From contig NZ_JH621249.1 of assembly GCF_000255455.1 (NCBI RefSeq), positions 93,738 to 157,737 of the forward strand: DNA of 64,000 bases. The letters are read 5' to 3'. A program made the position numbers and the translations under genes. Of the stretch, positions 18,098 to 25,398 are shown one piece after another (within the stretch, counting starts at the first letter, position 1; every line of letters starts with the position of its first letter). The notes beneath the pieces were generated by a model. That model had not been told where the DNA came from. It did no database searches and saw nothing but the letters and a program-made list of their open reading frames with translations. This DNA comes from Aquimarina agarilytica ZC1 (lineage in GTDB: Bacteria; Bacteroidota; Bacteroidia; Flavobacteriales; Flavobacteriaceae).

Positions 18098-18667
18098 TTA
18101 AGAATGCTTACCAGTAATAGGTTTCAAATCTCTTGCAAACTTCAATTCTAGAATCGAAACCAAGTCGTGCATTTCTGGTTCAAAATGATAGGCGTGTAAA
18201 CGGACATCTAAACCAAACTCTCTAGCCCAATAGAATAATTGCAAACCTTGCGTTCTTGCAACCTTGTAATATCCTAAATGCTGGATTACTCTTCCATAAA
18301 AGTTACGCTTCACCTTTCCTACATATAAAATACGAGAATCTTGATTATATCTTTTTTTCAAGGCAGGAACCGATTTAGAACCTTCCAGAATTTTATAAGC
18401 TCTCATACATTCCCTTACTGCGCCTGAATCCTGAGTGGAAATAATTTCAAAGAAATATAGAACTGGACCAGTAAAATTTGTCACTTCTTCGAAAAAGCCT
18501 TTATGCTCTGGTGATTTCCTTATGTCATTATCATTCCAATCTAATAATTCGCTGCACTTAAAATCGTATTGAATATACCCAGAACTTCCATTAATCTGCA
18601 CATTTTTTAAGTGGTTAGATAGTCTTCCTGCAGCTGCTTTGATTTCGTTTTCTATTTTTTCTTTCAT
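18098..18667 (-). CDS. GIY-YIG nuclease-like protein
   Basis: I chose ATG at 18667 (MKEKIENEIK); a longer frame to 18733 would read through a degenerate copy of the dispersed palindrome. The C-terminal half has ILYVGKVKRNFYGRVIQH, resembling the GIY-YIG strand pair followed by the R-x(3)-H helix, and ends with ELKFARDLKPITGKH, which supplies the late Glu and Lys positions. GIY-YIG proteins nick or cut DNA. It is convergent with the SMEK gene with one base between stops. Function in defence or element biology is open; the first motif is atypical (LYVGK), so activity is uncertain. Confidence 0.55.
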   Translation of the reverse strand: MKEKIENEIKAAAGRLSNHLKNVQINGSSGYIQYDFKCSELLDWNDNDIRKSPEHKGFFEEVTNFTGPVLYFFEIISTQDSGAVRECMRAYKILEGSKSVPALKKRYNQDSRILYVGKVKRNFYGRVIQHLGYYKVARTQGLQLFYWAREFGLDVRLHAYHFEPEMHDLVSILELKFARDLKPITGKHS

Positions 18668-18710
18668 AACCTGTAAAATACAATTTAAATAGCATCCCGT
18701 TCCAAAGTCC

Positions 18711-18725
18711 CTTTCGCGACAGCGG
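18711..18725. repeat. Degenerate dispersed palindrome
   Basis: CTTTCGCGACAGCGG differs from the standard palindrome by one central substitution. It lies in the intergenic region between the GIY-YIG-like gene and the small membrane gene. Confidence 0.6.
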
Positions 18726-18762
18726 AAAAACAACTACCTCTTCCCAACTTCGCAGTCTATCA

Positions 18763-18776
18763 AGGTTTAGAGACCT
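18763..18776 (+). promoter_or_regulatory. Hairpin AGGT-TTAGAG-ACCT
   Basis: This short inverted repeat, 36 bases before the small gene at 18813, shares its loop TTAGAG with a second hairpin at 18982-18997 whose arms differ. It may be an RNA regulatory hairpin or a protein site. Confidence 0.35.
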
Positions 18777-18812
18777 CGCCAAAAATTCAAAAATCAATAA
18801 ACAACAAAACGA

Positions 18813-18983
18813 ATGGCAAACAACAAAGACATCGCCTGGACACCAATTCTCTATTGTGTGGGAGCAGGTATTGCTGGACTCGCATTAGGAACATTTTTGG
18901 TCGCTCCAATGGTTCAAAAGATGAAGGCAAAAAAGATAGCCGAAAACAAAAAGAAAGCTATCGCTAGTCCTACAAAAAAGTAG
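18813..18983 (+). CDS. Small single-TM protein, 56 aa
   Basis: The frame begins MANNKDIAWTPILYC and has a hydrophobic glycine/alanine-rich segment at residues 11-34, followed by a lysine-rich tail (KMKAKKIAENKKKAIA). It is the same type of membrane anchor with a basic tail as many proteins downstream. It lies 70 bases before the structural-protein gene, flanked by two hairpins with the same loop. It is too short to be certain, but the start, the segment and the position support it. No family was recognised. Confidence 0.6.
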   Translation: MANNKDIAWTPILYCVGAGIAGLALGTFLVAPMVQKMKAKKIAENKKKAIASPTKK

Positions 18984-18997
18984 TGTTTAGAGACACT
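18982..18997 (+). promoter_or_regulatory. Hairpin AGTGT-TTAGAG-ACACT
   Basis: This is the second hairpin with loop TTAGAG, overlapping the stop of the 56-residue gene and 56 bases before the structural-protein start. Compared with 18763-18776 the arms differ but still pair, which hints at RNA structure rather than a conserved sequence alone. Confidence 0.4.
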
Positions 18998-19053
18998 CGT
19001 GGACACTTTAAAAAAGTTTCATCCTGTGAATACAGGCAAAAAAGACAATTAAA

Positions 19054-19965
19054 ATGAGTGATTATAACGACGAATTAATGCGTTACGAAGAAGCTGCTGA
19101 AGACCAGTATGATGACTACGATAACGACGAATTATATGATGACGAAGAAGACGACTTCGATTCTGGATTTGAAGGATTAGAAGACGGCTACGATGACGAG
19201 TACGAAGATGAGTACGACGATTATGACGACTATGCCGATGAAGGCGAGTATGATGAAGAGGCGTATGATGATTACACACGTTCAAGCATCGGGAAAATAG
19301 ACCCTAACGACAGAACTTTAACGGTAGTTGTAACCAATAAATCTGGAGCAGCTGCTGAGGCAGTTATCTTTGGTGGTAACGCAGAAGCGGCACAACCCAA
19401 TGGTGTCTCTGTAGATATAGAAGAGTCTAGCCATAAAGAAGTGCGAGAAGAGAGTAAATCAAATCCGTTTAAAATTGCGGGAATGAAATACTCGGTGAGT
19501 AATGCGCTTCAGTTTGACAACGTACTACGTATTGACCGTAGAACGGCATCTGGTTCTAAGACCACACGTGTGTACCAACCACGTAATGCAACATCACCGC
19601 AAAACTTTACCCAGCAACTTATTGATGACGATAACTTCGAGATGGATGTTACAGGTCAGGATTCGCTACGTGTAGTTGTAGAAGACGGCGTAACGGCGGT
19701 ATTTACTTTCACTATCAAAGCGAGAGCAAATCTGGGCAACCTTTTAAAAGGAAGCAACGTAGCCGAACTTTCAAGAGCACCTAGAACAACAGGATTGCCA
19801 CAACTGGATTTGATTCGTAGACGCCGACCTACAGCTTTAGGCTTACGCCGTAAACGTAAAGTAAGACGTATACGTAGACGACCATCTCCTAGAGTGCGCT
19901 ACATCCGTAAACCAGCGCCGCGTAGAAGAGTGCCTACGAGACTCGTGAGACGTAAAAGACGATAG
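19054..19965 (+). CDS. Putative major structural (capsid-like) protein
   Basis: The 303 residues fall in three parts. Residues 1-78 are almost all Asp/Glu/Tyr. Residues 85-225 form a beta-rich core starting TLTVVVTNKSG and containing ATSPQNF and VFTFTIKAR. Residues 254-303 form an Arg/Pro tail (RRKRKVRRIRRRP). The core reappears, split by a beta-propeller, in the protein at 23380-24966. A basic tail for nucleic acid and an acidic arm are common in particle proteins. The gene has its own strong terminator and two upstream hairpins, as expected for high expression. I infer a major structural subunit; a jelly-roll fold is possible but not shown. Confidence 0.5.
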   Translation: MSDYNDELMRYEEAAEDQYDDYDNDELYDDEEDDFDSGFEGLEDGYDDEYEDEYDDYDDYADEGEYDEEAYDDYTRSSIGKIDPNDRTLTVVVTNKSGAAAEAVIFGGNAEAAQPNGVSVDIEESSHKEVREESKSNPFKIAGMKYSVSNALQFDNVLRIDRRTASGSKTTRVYQPRNATSPQNFTQQLIDDDNFEMDVTGQDSLRVVVEDGVTAVFTFTIKARANLGNLLKGSNVAELSRAPRTTGLPQLDLIRRRRPTALGLRRKRKVRRIRRRPSPRVRYIRKPAPRRRVPTRLVRRKRR

Positions 19966-20005
19966 TCTGTAACTTGCAGGCGCGACTTTGCTACCCATTA
20001 CCAGA

Positions 20006-20050
20006 CAGCCAGAGTCGGTTTCCCCCAAACCATTAACTCTGGCTGTTTTT
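20006..20050 (+). terminator. Rho-independent terminator after the structural gene
   Basis: A perfect ten-base stem (CAGCCAGAGT / ACTCTGGCTG), with an inner GGTTT/AAACC stem, is followed by five T. It lies 40 bases after the stop at 19965 and would separate the structural gene from the long operon beginning at 20065. Confidence 0.9.
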
Positions 20051-20064
20051 ATATCTAAAACACT

Positions 20065-20703
20065 ATGAAGCAAGCAGAAACACATACGCTAGGACAAAAT
20101 AGAATAGACTACATCGTGTATCACAATGCAAGCGCAGTATCTCATCTATTAGAGCAATACGGTTTCGAGGCTCCAAAAAACCCTTTACATCTTGCCAAAG
20201 CAATTAAAGAGCTTACGCGAAAGAAAGGTAGAAAGGTCATAAAGGAACTTATCCAGCTACATCCAGATAAAGAAGCAATTCTTAAACTTAATATGCTTAA
20301 AGAAGATAACTTCTGTGGTGCGTGTAGCAACGATTCATACAATGCCGAAGGTAACTTCTGTAAAGCCTGTGGACACTCGAACTATTCTGGAACTGGAGAT
20401 GAAGACAGTTTTTTGAGTCAGTTTGAAAATTATAAAGACCGAGAGTTAGAACGGTATTACCAAACAATCGTCAAAAAATCGAACGCAAATCCACAAGACA
20501 AAAATCTTGCACAGGAAGTGCAAATGGTCTGGAACGAAATCAGAACCAGAAAACTCGCCCTAAAAAAAGAAGAAGCAACCCAAACTGAAGCCCCAAAAAA
20601 CTTTAGCATTACTAAAGATGAACTTATTCTCTTCGGAGTGGTATTCATTGCTGGTGCATTGGTAGGTCACGGTTTAAAATTCAATTTCAGTAATGTCAAA
20701 TAA
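20065..20703 (+). CDS. Zinc-ribbon, C-terminal TM protein, 212 aa
   Basis: A four-cysteine zinc ribbon uses C84, C87, C99 and C102 (CGAC and CKAC knuckles), preceded by a helical basic domain. A hydrophobic segment lies near residues 188-207 close to the C-terminus, so most of the protein faces one side of the membrane (tail-anchored or a long soluble N-terminus). It is first in the long operon after the terminator and overlaps the next gene by 11 bases. The family is not recognised. A role in anchoring or assembling the particle is inference. Confidence 0.7.
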   Translation: MKQAETHTLGQNRIDYIVYHNASAVSHLLEQYGFEAPKNPLHLAKAIKELTRKKGRKVIKELIQLHPDKEAILKLNMLKEDNFCGACSNDSYNAEGNFCKACGHSNYSGTGDEDSFLSQFENYKDRELERYYQTIVKKSNANPQDKNLAQEVQMVWNEIRTRKLALKKEEATQTEAPKNFSITKDELILFGVVFIAGALVGHGLKFNFSNVK

Positions 20704-21328
20704 ACAATCACAATACAATCAGGCGATAGATAACCTTACCTATCTGGTACTCAACTACCCCAAGCCTGTACAAGAACTACTCGCCGAAAGCAATGTATTC
20801 TTTCAAGGAAAACCCTCAAAAGAACAGCTTATCAATGAAGTGGTAGAACTTCTAAAGGATGGAGATTCCGCTTTCGCAAAAGCACTAGAAAATTTAATCC
20901 AAAAGTTTTCTTCACAAGAGAATGACCAGTTCTGGGGTGCTATTGCCAAAGGTGCCGTGGGCATTTTAGGCGGATTATTCAAAAAGAAAAAACGTAGAGG
21001 CTCATCTAGTAATGCAGGTGCGGCACAAGCTGCACAGGCTAGAGCAGCTGCACAAGCGGCAGCTGCCAAAAGAGATATGGAAATGCGTATGCAACGTATG
21101 CGAGAAGAGCAGGAACGCAGGCGTCGTGAAGCGGAAGAACGTCGTAGGCGTGAAGAAGAACGCCGTCGGGAAGAAGCCAAACAAAAAGCCGAAGCCGCCC
21201 AAAAGAAAACCAATATGATGCTAATGATAGGCGGTGGTGTCGTGGCTTTAGGAATAGGCGCCGTAGTATTAATGAAATCGGGACGTCCTGCAATGCCTTA
21301 CGCACCACCGATGCAAATACCTAAATAG
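20693..21328 (+). CDS. Ala-rich and Arg/Glu coiled-coil membrane protein, 211 aa
   Basis: The protein has a helical N-terminal domain, an amphipathic segment (GAIAKGAVGILGGLFKKKKR, about 81-100), an alanine-rich linker, a strongly charged Arg/Glu coiled coil (about 125-170) and a TM segment near 176-194 with a short proline-rich end. A one-base-degenerate palindrome (20870-20883, read SAFAKA) lies in the N-terminal domain. This architecture suggests a membrane-linked spike or stalk, or a membrane-bending protein. The family is unknown. Confidence 0.7.
   Translation: MSNKQSQYNQAIDNLTYLVLNYPKPVQELLAESNVFFQGKPSKEQLINEVVELLKDGDSAFAKALENLIQKFSSQENDQFWGAIAKGAVGILGGLFKKKKRRGSSSNAGAAQAAQARAAAQAAAAKRDMEMRMQRMREEQERRRREAEERRRREEERRREEAKQKAEAAQKKTNMMLMIGGGVVALGIGAVVLMKSGRPAMPYAPPMQIPK
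20870..20883. repeat. Near-exact dispersed palindrome
   Basis: GCTTTCGCAAAAGC has one substitution in the centre. It is in frame and read as SAFAKA, as in the host metal-resistance genes. Confidence 0.75.
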
Positions 21329-21329
21329 T

Positions 21330-21953
21330 ATGGTAAACACTTTTGCAATAACCGATTACGACGTGTATCAGGATGAAGCGTTTGATAATTACAGAAGACG
21401 ACCGCGTCGCGCACATAGAAAACGTTTTTCAAAACGAAACTTTAGAAACAGTCGTGTGACGCGCTACCCAAAACTAAGCAGACCGCCACGAAATATTAGG
21501 TACGCAACTATAAAAAGGCGACCAAAAGTCGTGGTTAGAAAACCTAGAATTATCCGTGGGCGTCCTCTCAAGTTACCACCTATAAAAGTTAGACCTGCAT
21601 ATCAAATAAAACCTGCTGTTTTACCAAGAACCATTGTAAAACAAAAACCAGCGATTATAAAAAAGAAGGTAAAACCTGTTGTAAAAAAGAAAACACCCAT
21701 CAACCATTTAATTAAAAAGACGAATCCAAAACAGGTTAAAAAACCACTATCAAAAGTCTCTAAAGCTGATGTTAAGCAAATAAAAACTCAGCAAGTGGAA
21801 GCTACTAAAAAAGCTATACAGTCCGATTCAAAAAGCGGGAAGCTTATCAAAGTAGTTGCTATTGTAGGTGTAGTTGGTATTACAGGGTTTGGCATTTATA
21901 AATTCATTCAATTCAAAAAACAAAACAATGGACATATTAGCACAAGTAAATGA
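21330..21953 (+). CDS. Arg/Lys-rich membrane protein, 207 aa
   Basis: A short acidic and aromatic start (residues 1-20) is followed by about 140 very basic, proline-containing residues (RRRPRRAHRKRF, KKKVKPVVKKK) and a C-terminal hydrophobic segment at about 173-192. The basic body could bind DNA or acidic arms of the structural protein, while the TM segment fixes it in a membrane. It begins two bases after the previous stop and overlaps the next gene by 26 bases. No family was recognised. Confidence 0.7.
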   Translation: MVNTFAITDYDVYQDEAFDNYRRRPRRAHRKRFSKRNFRNSRVTRYPKLSRPPRNIRYATIKRRPKVVVRKPRIIRGRPLKLPPIKVRPAYQIKPAVLPRTIVKQKPAIIKKKVKPVVKKKTPINHLIKKTNPKQVKKPLSKVSKADVKQIKTQQVEATKKAIQSDSKSGKLIKVVAIVGVVGITGFGIYKFIQFKKQNNGHISTSK

Positions 21954-22155
21954 AACGGACACCGAGCAACCAGGCGACATTAATGATGGCTTTTTAAGTG
22001 CATCTATAAAAAACGTTGGAGAAGGTAAAGCTTTAGTTAACGGTGTTGTTTTGATTCCTGGCGAAGCAAAAGGTTACCCTTTTGTAGGTAAAGGTTACAA
22101 GAAAATCTCCTATGACCCAGGTGCTTCTACTTTACGAATAATGGCAATCTATTAA
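21928..22155 (+). CDS. Small beta-rich protein, 75 aa
   Basis: I chose ATG 21928 (MDILAQVNETD), which overlaps the end of the preceding gene by 26 bases; an earlier in-frame ATG at 21874 lies deeper inside that gene. The sequence GEGKALVNGVVLIPGEAKGYPF looks like a compact beta sandwich, with a variable, acidic N-terminus and no TM segment. It resembles small decoration or tip proteins in composition only; the function is unknown. Confidence 0.65.
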   Translation: MDILAQVNETDTEQPGDINDGFLSASIKNVGEGKALVNGVVLIPGEAKGYPFVGKGYKKISYDPGASTLRIMAIY

Positions 22156-22160
22156 GGTTT

Positions 22161-22628
22161 ATGATTACAGGAGAAACAGAACAATTACTGGATGACCATT
22201 TTATCGAAGATTACGACGACTTTTTTGGTAATAAAAAGAAACGTCGTGCTCGTAGAGCTGCTCGCAAAGCAAAACGACTACAACGCAGAACCATAAGACG
22301 TTCAGCACCTAAACGTATTGAGCGTAGAGCGAAACGGAAGCAGTTTTTTAAAGATGTTGGTCAGGTATATAATGACATAGGAGGTGCAACAGCTATCGGT
22401 GCGGCCATTGACTCGTTCACAAGACCAAAGTTACCTTCAGATTATAACACTAATACTTCAGAACCGACTTCAGACTATTCAATAGATGTAGGTGCGCCTT
22501 CAGAACCTGAAGAAGAGAAAAAAGGCTTCCCAACGGTGGTCTATGTATTAGGAGGTGTAGTCGTCGTTGGTGTCATTGGACTAGCTGTAATGAGTAGTCA
22601 AAAGAACAAATCTTATCAATCCTACTAA
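22161..22628 (+). CDS. Basic membrane protein with acidic start, 155 aa
   Basis: An acidic segment (residues 8-21, DDHFIEDYDDFF) precedes an arginine-rich region (about 24-60), a short domain with glycine-rich VYNDIGGATAIGAA, an acidic linker and a C-terminal TM segment at about 126-146. The acidic-then-basic start is shared with 21330-21953, suggesting related roles. It sits five bases after the previous gene and directly precedes the metallopeptidase gene. No known family. Confidence 0.7.
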   Translation: MITGETEQLLDDHFIEDYDDFFGNKKKRRARRAARKAKRLQRRTIRRSAPKRIERRAKRKQFFKDVGQVYNDIGGATAIGAAIDSFTRPKLPSDYNTNTSEPTSDYSIDVGAPSEPEEEKKGFPTVVYVLGGVVVVGVIGLAVMSSQKNKSYQSY

Positions 22629-23387
22629 GTGATAACAACGATACCATCAAATAAAGAGCGCTTTCGTATTCGGCTAACGGTTTTGGCTCGAATGCCTTTT
22701 CAGTTAGGTATTCGTGTGTACGACCCTAGATATGCTAATTCCTATTATTTCAGAAGAAAGGCAACTTTCGCGAAAGCGGGAATTAAAAGAGAATTTATCA
22801 TCTCACTTCCAGTTTCTCCAGAAGTCTTGGAAATGGAAGTATTTGATAAAAATGCACAAGATGATGATGCGTTTGAGATTGTGAATGTGAAGATTGAAAA
22901 AATGAAACCTATTGAGATGTGGGCTACAGATGACCAACATCGTTATTTGGAATTTGCGATACAGTTTGCTCAAAAAGCAGGTTATGTACCACCAGGATTT
23001 TACGATAGTACAGACCACGAGTTTTTGTTTCAGTATTTGCCTAAAATTACTGATGCCTTTGGTAGCGAACTGGTAACACCAGCAAGAACACATCGTAAAA
23101 TGCCGAGAGTTCAAATTTCACAGCGTTTATTTAAGTCCTACACCATTCCTATACGTGTTGCCATTTTAGCTCACGAAGGCTGTCATTGGTTCTTAAATAC
23201 CCGTAGTCAAACGACTGCAGATTTATGCGGGATGAAGCAATATTTAGATTATGGTTTTCCGACTATTGAAGCTGTTTATGCGGTGACGAAAGTCTTTGGT
23301 AAAAATCCTGAAATGGTCGGTGCATCCCAAATAGAACGCACTAAAGATGTCATCAACTTTATAGAAAATTACAGAGTAAATGCGTAA
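22629..23387 (+). CDS. HExxH metallopeptidase-like protein, 252 aa
   Basis: GTG start directly after the preceding stop. The N-terminal 100 residues look beta-rich (RFRIRLTVLARMPFQLGIRV) and carry one exact palindrome (TFAKAG). The C-terminal part has ILAHEGCHWFLN with H182, E183 and H186 as a zinc-binding HExxH, and an Asp about 13 residues later (TADLCG) as a possible third ligand. It may be a maturation protease for particle proteins or an enzyme that opens the cell envelope. It overlaps the propeller gene by eight bases. The activity is predicted from the motif only. Confidence 0.6.
   Translation: MITTIPSNKERFRIRLTVLARMPFQLGIRVYDPRYANSYYFRRKATFAKAGIKREFIISLPVSPEVLEMEVFDKNAQDDDAFEIVNVKIEKMKPIEMWATDDQHRYLEFAIQFAQKAGYVPPGFYDSTDHEFLFQYLPKITDAFGSELVTPARTHRKMPRVQISQRLFKSYTIPIRVAILAHEGCHWFLNTRSQTTADLCGMKQYLDYGFPTIEAVYAVTKVFGKNPEMVGASQIERTKDVINFIENYRVNA
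22764..22777. repeat. Dispersed palindrome ACTTTCGCGAAAGC
   Basis: Exact 12-base core within the metallopeptidase gene, read as TFAKAG. Confidence 0.9.
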
Positions 23388-24966
23388 AACAAGATTTAAC
23401 TGGTTAGAGAAGCAAAAGGCAATAAACAGCTTCTACAAAAAACTACAAAAGGATACCGAGGTTACGCAAATTACCGTAACTAATCATACCGACGACATAC
23501 AAAAAGTATGCCTATGGGGAGCTAATGCTTGTCTCCCACTTACAGACCCAATGCAAATAGAGCGTTCATTTACTAAAGAAGTATTGGTTCAAAAACATCC
23601 ACAAGGCGTGATTTATAATGCAGTAAATGACGCATTTTACTGTATTAATCAGCTTTCAGATTCCGTGTCGGTAATAAGCAGTACTGGTGATGTGATTACC
23701 ACTATCGATTTATCAAAAAACCCAATAGCTTCTGAAGGCGAAGATGATGGGTCAGCAAGGTTTTCTAATCAAGGTCTTGGTGTATTGCCTGGAGCCATAA
23801 GTCCATCCGCAATTACTGTAAATTCAAATGAAAGCAGTTTACAATATGGAACTATAGCAGTTGCTTGCTCCGTATCAAACGAAGTAGTTTTCATTTCTCC
23901 CGATAATGAAATCATTGAAAGAAGTAATACTGGTGTAAGACCTGTTGATGTTGTTTTTAACCCCAAAGATGGATGTTATTACACTGCTAATATTACATCT
24001 GGCACAATAACCAAAATATGCGCACTCAGACGAGCCAATAACCTACCACGTGTAGAAGGCGTAAAGTCATTAGGCGTTGACACGAATACTGGAGATTTAT
24101 TTGTACACACTATTACTGATGGGAGAATTAACGTTTATGACCTTTCAGGAAACTTTAAAAGTAGTGTGGGTGCAACTGTAGAAGAGAACATTTACTTTGC
24201 CTTCAATCCAGAAAATGGATTGATGTACATTTCCTTTTATGAAGGTAAAACCGTGCTTGTATATGATGCTGTACAATCCAAGACAATTACAAAAATACCT
24301 TTGCGTAAAAGTCCATCGGTTATGGCATTTAATCCTCATAATAACTTAATCTATGTAGGATGTACTGAAAATCAAACGGTAACAAGAATCACTACTGCAA
24401 ACGAAATTCAAGATGTAATTAAGTTAAGCGGTTTTACAAGTCATATAGCAATAAGTTCAAAAGAAGATGTTATTGCTGTGAGCGATACTGAAAGTGATAC
24501 CGTTACTATCACAGGAAACCAAAGTAGCCCAACGGTTACTGTCAATGATGAGTATTACGAATATCGTGAAGACTTCCAGCACAACCCAACACTAATTTCT
24601 CATCTAAAAATTGTGGCTTCAGGAGAAGACCGTATAAACGCACTACGGCTCATTGAAAAATCGGTTGCTGGTAAGGAGACGTGTCAAACGCTTTCGTTGA
24701 GTAACCATCAAAGTCCACAAAACTTCGGTAATATTTCTGAGGTCTTTGATATTGATGGTGACATCATTGACGGGCATTCTATTTGGTGCTTTAAAATCAA
24801 TCCTAAACAAGTGGTAACCTTCTTGATATACCACAAACAATTTGAGATGTACAGCGTACTTCCCGAAAAATCAAGAATATCTACTGGTGTGCAAATGAGT
24901 AAAGGCATACCAGCATCGTGGCTCGAATACAACGAAAACGAGCCACCAGATGACACAACTTATTAA
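23380..24966 (+). CDS. Beta-propeller inserted in the structural-protein fold, 528 aa
   Basis: Residues 28-49 (ITVTNHTDDIQKVCLWGANA) match residues 88-110 of the structural protein, and residues about 401-486 (NPTLISHLKI, QSPQNF, VVTFLIY) match its residues 137-224. Between them lies a YncE/NHL-like beta-propeller with repeats such as VFNPKDGCYYTANI, AFNPENGLMYISF and AFNPHNNLIYVGC. I infer a minor subunit that takes a structural position and displays a propeller, perhaps for receptor binding. There is no signal peptide. It overlaps genes on both sides (8 and 17 bases). Confidence 0.65.
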   Translation: MRKTRFNWLEKQKAINSFYKKLQKDTEVTQITVTNHTDDIQKVCLWGANACLPLTDPMQIERSFTKEVLVQKHPQGVIYNAVNDAFYCINQLSDSVSVISSTGDVITTIDLSKNPIASEGEDDGSARFSNQGLGVLPGAISPSAITVNSNESSLQYGTIAVACSVSNEVVFISPDNEIIERSNTGVRPVDVVFNPKDGCYYTANITSGTITKICALRRANNLPRVEGVKSLGVDTNTGDLFVHTITDGRINVYDLSGNFKSSVGATVEENIYFAFNPENGLMYISFYEGKTVLVYDAVQSKTITKIPLRKSPSVMAFNPHNNLIYVGCTENQTVTRITTANEIQDVIKLSGFTSHIAISSKEDVIAVSDTESDTVTITGNQSSPTVTVNDEYYEYREDFQHNPTLISHLKIVASGEDRINALRLIEKSVAGKETCQTLSLSNHQSPQNFGNISEVFDIDGDIIDGHSIWCFKINPKQVVTFLIYHKQFEMYSVLPEKSRISTGVQMSKGIPASWLEYNENEPPDDTTY

Positions 24967-25387
24967 TATCGCCTTAAGCCAATACGGAGTTACGGAAACT
25001 GTAGGCAATCAACATAACCAGATTGTTCTTAAATATTTTAAAGAGATTGGTCATACTTGGGTCACTACCGATGAAACTGCTTGGTGTTCTGCCTTTATAA
25101 ATTGGGTAGCTCATAAAGCCAATGTGGAACGAAGCCATAAACTTACGGCTCGCTCTTGGCTAAAGGTAGGCACTAAAATTAAAGAACCTGAACTTAATGA
25201 TGTGGTCATATTCTGGCGACATAAAAAGTCGAGCTGGAAAGGTCACGTCGGTCTTTTTATAGGCTATACCGAAGACAAAAAACACATCTACGTCTTAGGT
25301 GGAAATCAGAACAATCAAGTCAATATTAAAACCTATCCAACCTATCGTTTGTTGGGCTTTAGACGTTTACAACCAATTAATTTTTAA
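24950..25387 (+). CDS. NlpC/P60- or CHAP-like peptidoglycan amidase/peptidase, 145 aa
   Basis: The motif AWCSAFINW gives nucleophile C46, WKGHVGLF gives H99 and LGGNQ gives N119, the Cys-His-Asn arrangement of the TIGR02594/CHAP group. The start NIALSQYGVTETVG is typical of that family. Such enzymes cut peptide bonds in peptidoglycan. There is no signal peptide, so it may be carried in the particle or released by a holin. It overlaps the propeller gene by 17 bases and precedes the amidase-like gene, forming a wall-degrading module. Confidence 0.75.
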   Translation: MTQLINIALSQYGVTETVGNQHNQIVLKYFKEIGHTWVTTDETAWCSAFINWVAHKANVERSHKLTARSWLKVGTKIKEPELNDVVIFWRHKKSSWKGHVGLFIGYTEDKKHIYVLGGNQNNQVNIKTYPTYRLLGFRRLQPINF

Positions 25388-25398
25388 ATCTAAAAGAA

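Noticed and set aside
18668-18733. 22-residue N-terminal extension of the GIY-YIG-like protein
   Set aside because: It reads through a degenerate palindrome copy (CTTTCGCGACAGCGG) and gives a Cys/Arg-rich start; ATG 18667 gives a normal helical start.
19049-19285. His/Arg-rich minus-strand frame
   Set aside because: It is the reverse reading of the Asp/Glu/Tyr-rich arm of the structural protein.
20803-21308. Several overlapping frames in both strands over the Ala/Arg-rich gene
   Set aside because: They mirror the low-complexity coding sequence of 20693-21328 and lack their own starts or family features.
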